A stretch of 15,812 nucleotides of DNA from an uncultured Prevotellaceae bacterium (GTDB taxonomy: Bacteria; Bacteroidota; Bacteroidia; Bacteroidales; Bacteroidaceae). Below are positions 13,933-15,812 of the stretch, in pieces. Position 1 is the stretch's first letter, and each line of letters opens with the position of its first letter. The notes under the pieces were generated by a model. The model saw only the letters and a program-made list of their open reading frames with translations. It had not been told where the DNA came from and ran no database searches. The position numbers were made by a program, and so were the translations under genes. The DNA is taken from contig CAMZHP010000043.1 of the NCBI GenBank assembly GCA_947306845.1, positions 1 through 15,812 of the forward strand, given 5' to 3'.

Positions 13933-14549
13933 ATCAGTTTCTCCTTTTTTAGTATTTGCCGGAATTGATTTTTCGCAAGCCGGTGCTTGTTGTAATAATT
14001 GTCCATGCTCATTTCCAAAAGACCAGCGGTTTCCTCATTTGTTCGGCCTTCCACATAGCGGTACCTGATAAGTTGGCGGTAGCGCTCGTTGCGCATCATG
14101 CCCAGCAACTTCTCAAGATCGCTGAGGTCAAGGAAATGCAGGTCTATTCCTATAGAGTCGGTTATTTGGTCTAAACTATCACTGCCATCTGGCTTTTCAT
14201 CGATAGGCATCCGCTTTTTCTTCTTGAAAATCTGATGGCAGAAGTTCTCAGTCACAATCTTCAGCCAGTTGGTTAGCGTGCAGTTGAATCCGAAACCTTC
14301 AAGTTTGGACAAACCGGTTTTGTTGCTCCTGACCATGATGTGGACATAGATCTCGTTGATGAACTCGATGCAGTCCTTGCAGTCTGTCTCGTATTTCTCA
14401 AAGACAGACTTAAACAGCGGATAGCACTTCTCATAAAAGAAAAGTTTGGTGATCTCAGCGTCTCTGGCAATGATGGCTTCCACGATGACCTTATCGCTGA
14501 GTTGCCTGATGTCCGCCATGGTCAGTTTGCGGTGCGGTGAGTCGCTCAT
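13929..14549 (-). CDS. Atypical sigma-70 family (ECF-like) protein
   Basis: A 206-residue protein with a region 2-like block (about 30-112): FFYEKCYPLFKSVF (37-50), a DCIEFINEIYVHIM stretch (59-72) and FGFNCTLTNWLKIVTENF (86-103) followed by KKKKR. Region 4-like residues 145-200 carry RYRYVEGRTNEETAGLLEMS (162-181) and a recognition helix (MDNYYNKHRLAKNQFRQIL). The frame is open upstream to 14822, but that part runs inside the AAA+ gene and is His/Arg/Gln-rich, so the ATG at 14547-14549 is the start. It overlaps the kinase-AAA+ stop by ATGA and its own stop overlaps the next ATG the same way. It may be a true sigma factor or a degenerate adaptor. Confidence 0.78.
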   Translation of the reverse strand: MSDSPHRKLTMADIRQLSDKVIVEAIIARDAEITKLFFYEKCYPLFKSVFEKYETDCKDCIEFINEIYVHIMVRSNKTGLSKLEGFGFNCTLTNWLKIVTENFCHQIFKKKKRMPIDEKPDGSDSLDQITDSIGIDLHFLDLSDLEKLLGMMRNERYRQLIRYRYVEGRTNEETAGLLEMSMDNYYNKHRLAKNQFRQILKKEKLI

Positions 14550-15812
14550 GATTTGTCCTTGGCTAAGATGGCATTGAAACCGACGGGATTGGTCTTTGAG
14601 ACCTCGCCGGTGAACTCCTTGTTCATGCACTTGTATTCTTCTATCATTTTGGCATTGAGCGACGGACGGGTGTTGCGGATGCAGTTCATGATGGTGTCCT
14701 GGGTGATGAGTTCGTCGCGCAACGCTGAGATCAGGGCGGCATCGTTGACGATGTAGGCGATGTCGCTGCCCACATAGTTCTCCGTCTTCTCCGACAGTTG
14801 CTCGGTGTTGATATCCCCACATGGACGGTCTTTGAGGTAGAGGTCAAACATCAGCTTGCGGGTGGTCTTGTCGGGGGCGGGCACATATTCGAGGATGTCG
14901 AGGCGGCCCTTGCGGAGCACGGCGGAGTCGATGAGCTGCGGTCGGTTGGTGGTGCCGATGACGAAGATGCCGCGCTTGCCGCATTCATTCAACTGAGACA
15001 GGATCTCATTCACCTCGCCTGCGGTGTTCTCCATGCCCTGAGTGCCGCGGCGGGGGGCGATGGCATCAAACTCGTCAAGGCAGATGATGGCTGGGGCATT
15101 CGATGCCGCTTTTTTGAACAGGTCGGCTATCATCGTCTGTGAACCGTGGATGTAGATGCTGCCCAGGTCGGAGGCTTTCACCATGCAGAATTTGAAACCC
15201 GACTCCTCAGCGAACTTTCTCGCGAAATAAGTCTTGCCGCATCCCGGAGGACCATAAAGCAACATGCCGTTGGGAGGGGTCAGCTTATAGGCTTCTGCCT
15301 TCTTCTTGTTCTTGAGCACGAAAAGCACGCGTTGCTGGAGACGCATCTTCAGGTCGTCCATGCCGGCGACATCGGCAAAGCCGTTGCCCGAGGCAACCTC
15401 AAACTGGCTCGTCGTGCTTACCTGCCCACGCTCGTCGTGCCCGCTTTTGTCTTGTTTTTCTTGGCCGTCTTCCTGACTGCCTTTACTGCTGCCTTCTGTT
15501 GTGCCCTTTTCCTGTGGCTTGTCTGTCAGACCTTCTTTGGCAAGCATTTCCATAAAAAGTTCGGGAGTAGCAAGCCGATTCTCGGGTTTTGGTTGAAGCG
15601 CATGGGTAAGTACGTTCATCAGCCATTTCGGAACGTCGTCTCGCCCTTCGAAGGAAAGGGTATCCTTGCGTGCTATATGCACCTTGCTGCGCACGGTCTT
15701 CTCATCGTCCTCTGCCTTCAGGTTGTCTCTCTCCCAGGGTGCCTTCCCATACAGCATGGTGTAAAGCACGGCTGCTGCGGAGAAAATATCACTCTCCGGA
15801 CCAAAATGACCA
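14546..15812 (-). CDS. Ser/Thr protein kinase-AAA+ ATPase fusion, 5' end outside the window
   Basis: At least 421 residues; the frame is open to the right edge, so the N terminus is missing. Residues 1-95 match the end of a protein kinase: PESDIFSAAAVLYTMLYG (5-22, with the subdomain IX Asp8) and PENRLATPELFMEML (76-90, conserved Arg79). A hydrophilic linker rich in Gly, Lys, Glu and Gln covers about 95-143. Residues about 145-380 are a classical AAA+ module: Walker A GPPGCGKT (187-194), Walker B IICLDEFD (242-249), sensor 1 IGTTNRP (285-291), arginine-finger segment RKGRLD (300-305) and GSD of sensor 2 (348-350). It resembles Cdc48/FtsH-type unfoldases. A GTG at 15769 is only an internal codon. 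It is probably the first known gene of this operon within view. Confidence 0.88.
   Translation of the reverse strand, partial: GHFGPESDIFSAAAVLYTMLYGKAPWERDNLKAEDDEKTVRSKVHIARKDTLSFEGRDDVPKWLMNVLTHALQPKPENRLATPELFMEMLAKEGLTDKPQEKGTTEGSSKGSQEDGQEKQDKSGHDERGQVSTTSQFEVASGNGFADVAGMDDLKMRLQQRVLFVLKNKKKAEAYKLTPPNGMLLYGPPGCGKTYFARKFAEESGFKFCMVKASDLGSIYIHGSQTMIADLFKKAASNAPAIICLDEFDAIAPRRGTQGMENTAGEVNEILSQLNECGKRGIFVIGTTNRPQLIDSAVLRKGRLDILEYVPAPDKTTRKLMFDLYLKDRPCGDINTEQLSEKTENYVGSDIAYIVNDAALISALRDELITQDTIMNCIRNTRPSLNAKMIEEYKCMNKEFTGEVSKTNPVGFNAILAKDKS

Noticed and set aside
14550..14822. Upstream extension of the sigma-like gene
   Set aside because: The extra 91 residues lie within the AAA+ coding region, are low-complexity and rich in His, Arg and Gln, and the ATGA overlap at 14546-14549 gives a better start.
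15767..15769. GTG start for the AAA+ gene
   Set aside because: Codons upstream of it to the window edge continue a protein kinase pattern (GPESDIFSAAA), so the gene extends past the edge.

Overview
The window looks like a chromosomal segment of a member of the Bacteroidales, most likely Prevotellaceae. The grounds are Bacteroidota-type promoter elements (TAnnTTTG), few Shine-Dalgarno sequences, a 314-residue SAICAR synthase, a Bacteroides-style divergent PurM and PhoH, an AAA_14/DUF4143 ATPase, and ECF-type sigma genes paired with small partner genes. Family-level placement is inference; no rRNA or tRNA gene is present.

Bases 1-4909 (minus strand) form a housekeeping run: phoH > purC > menG/ubiE > aroE > purM-like > a 58-residue membrane peptide. 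Spacings are short (2-89 nt), so most of it is probably one operon joining purine, menaquinone and shikimate steps. A back-to-back promoter region (4910-5073) separates it from the plus-strand pair mutY and a 219-residue free-standing methionine-synthase reactivation protein. The mutY start codon lies inside a tandem heptanucleotide repeat.

Bases 6792-9608 (minus strand) hold the most unusual gene: a 938-residue methionine-synthase-like fusion with a UroD-like domain, a homocysteine S-methyltransferase domain and a B12 cap/binding module. It lacks both the folate-binding and the reactivation domains of normal MetH. The missing reactivation domain is the convergent neighbour, and the two genes share one TTAA as overlapping stop codons. 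The simplest reading is a corrinoid-dependent methyltransferase making methionine from homocysteine with a methyl donor other than methyltetrahydrofolate, plus its reactivase. Upstream lies a DUF4143 ATPase of unknown role.

Bases 11167-12236 (plus strand) encode an ECF sigma factor and a four-helix membrane protein, probably its regulator. A hairpin at 12259-12297 separates them from a convergent minus-strand operon (15812-12326): a Ser/Thr kinase-AAA+ ATPase fusion (cut by the right edge), an atypical sigma-70-like protein, a 92-residue anti-sigma-like protein, a YbjN-like protein, a 25-residue hydrophobic peptide and a membrane-anchored GH25 muramidase. Two four-base ATGA overlaps and gaps of 39, 8 and 3 nt argue for one transcript. 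It looks like an uncharacterised phospho-signalling or AAA-remodelling system ending in a cell-wall hydrolase; that function is inference.

No insertion sequence, CRISPR array, tRNA or rRNA was seen, and no gene-free stretch exceeds 300 bases; the longest is 262 bases (10905-11166).
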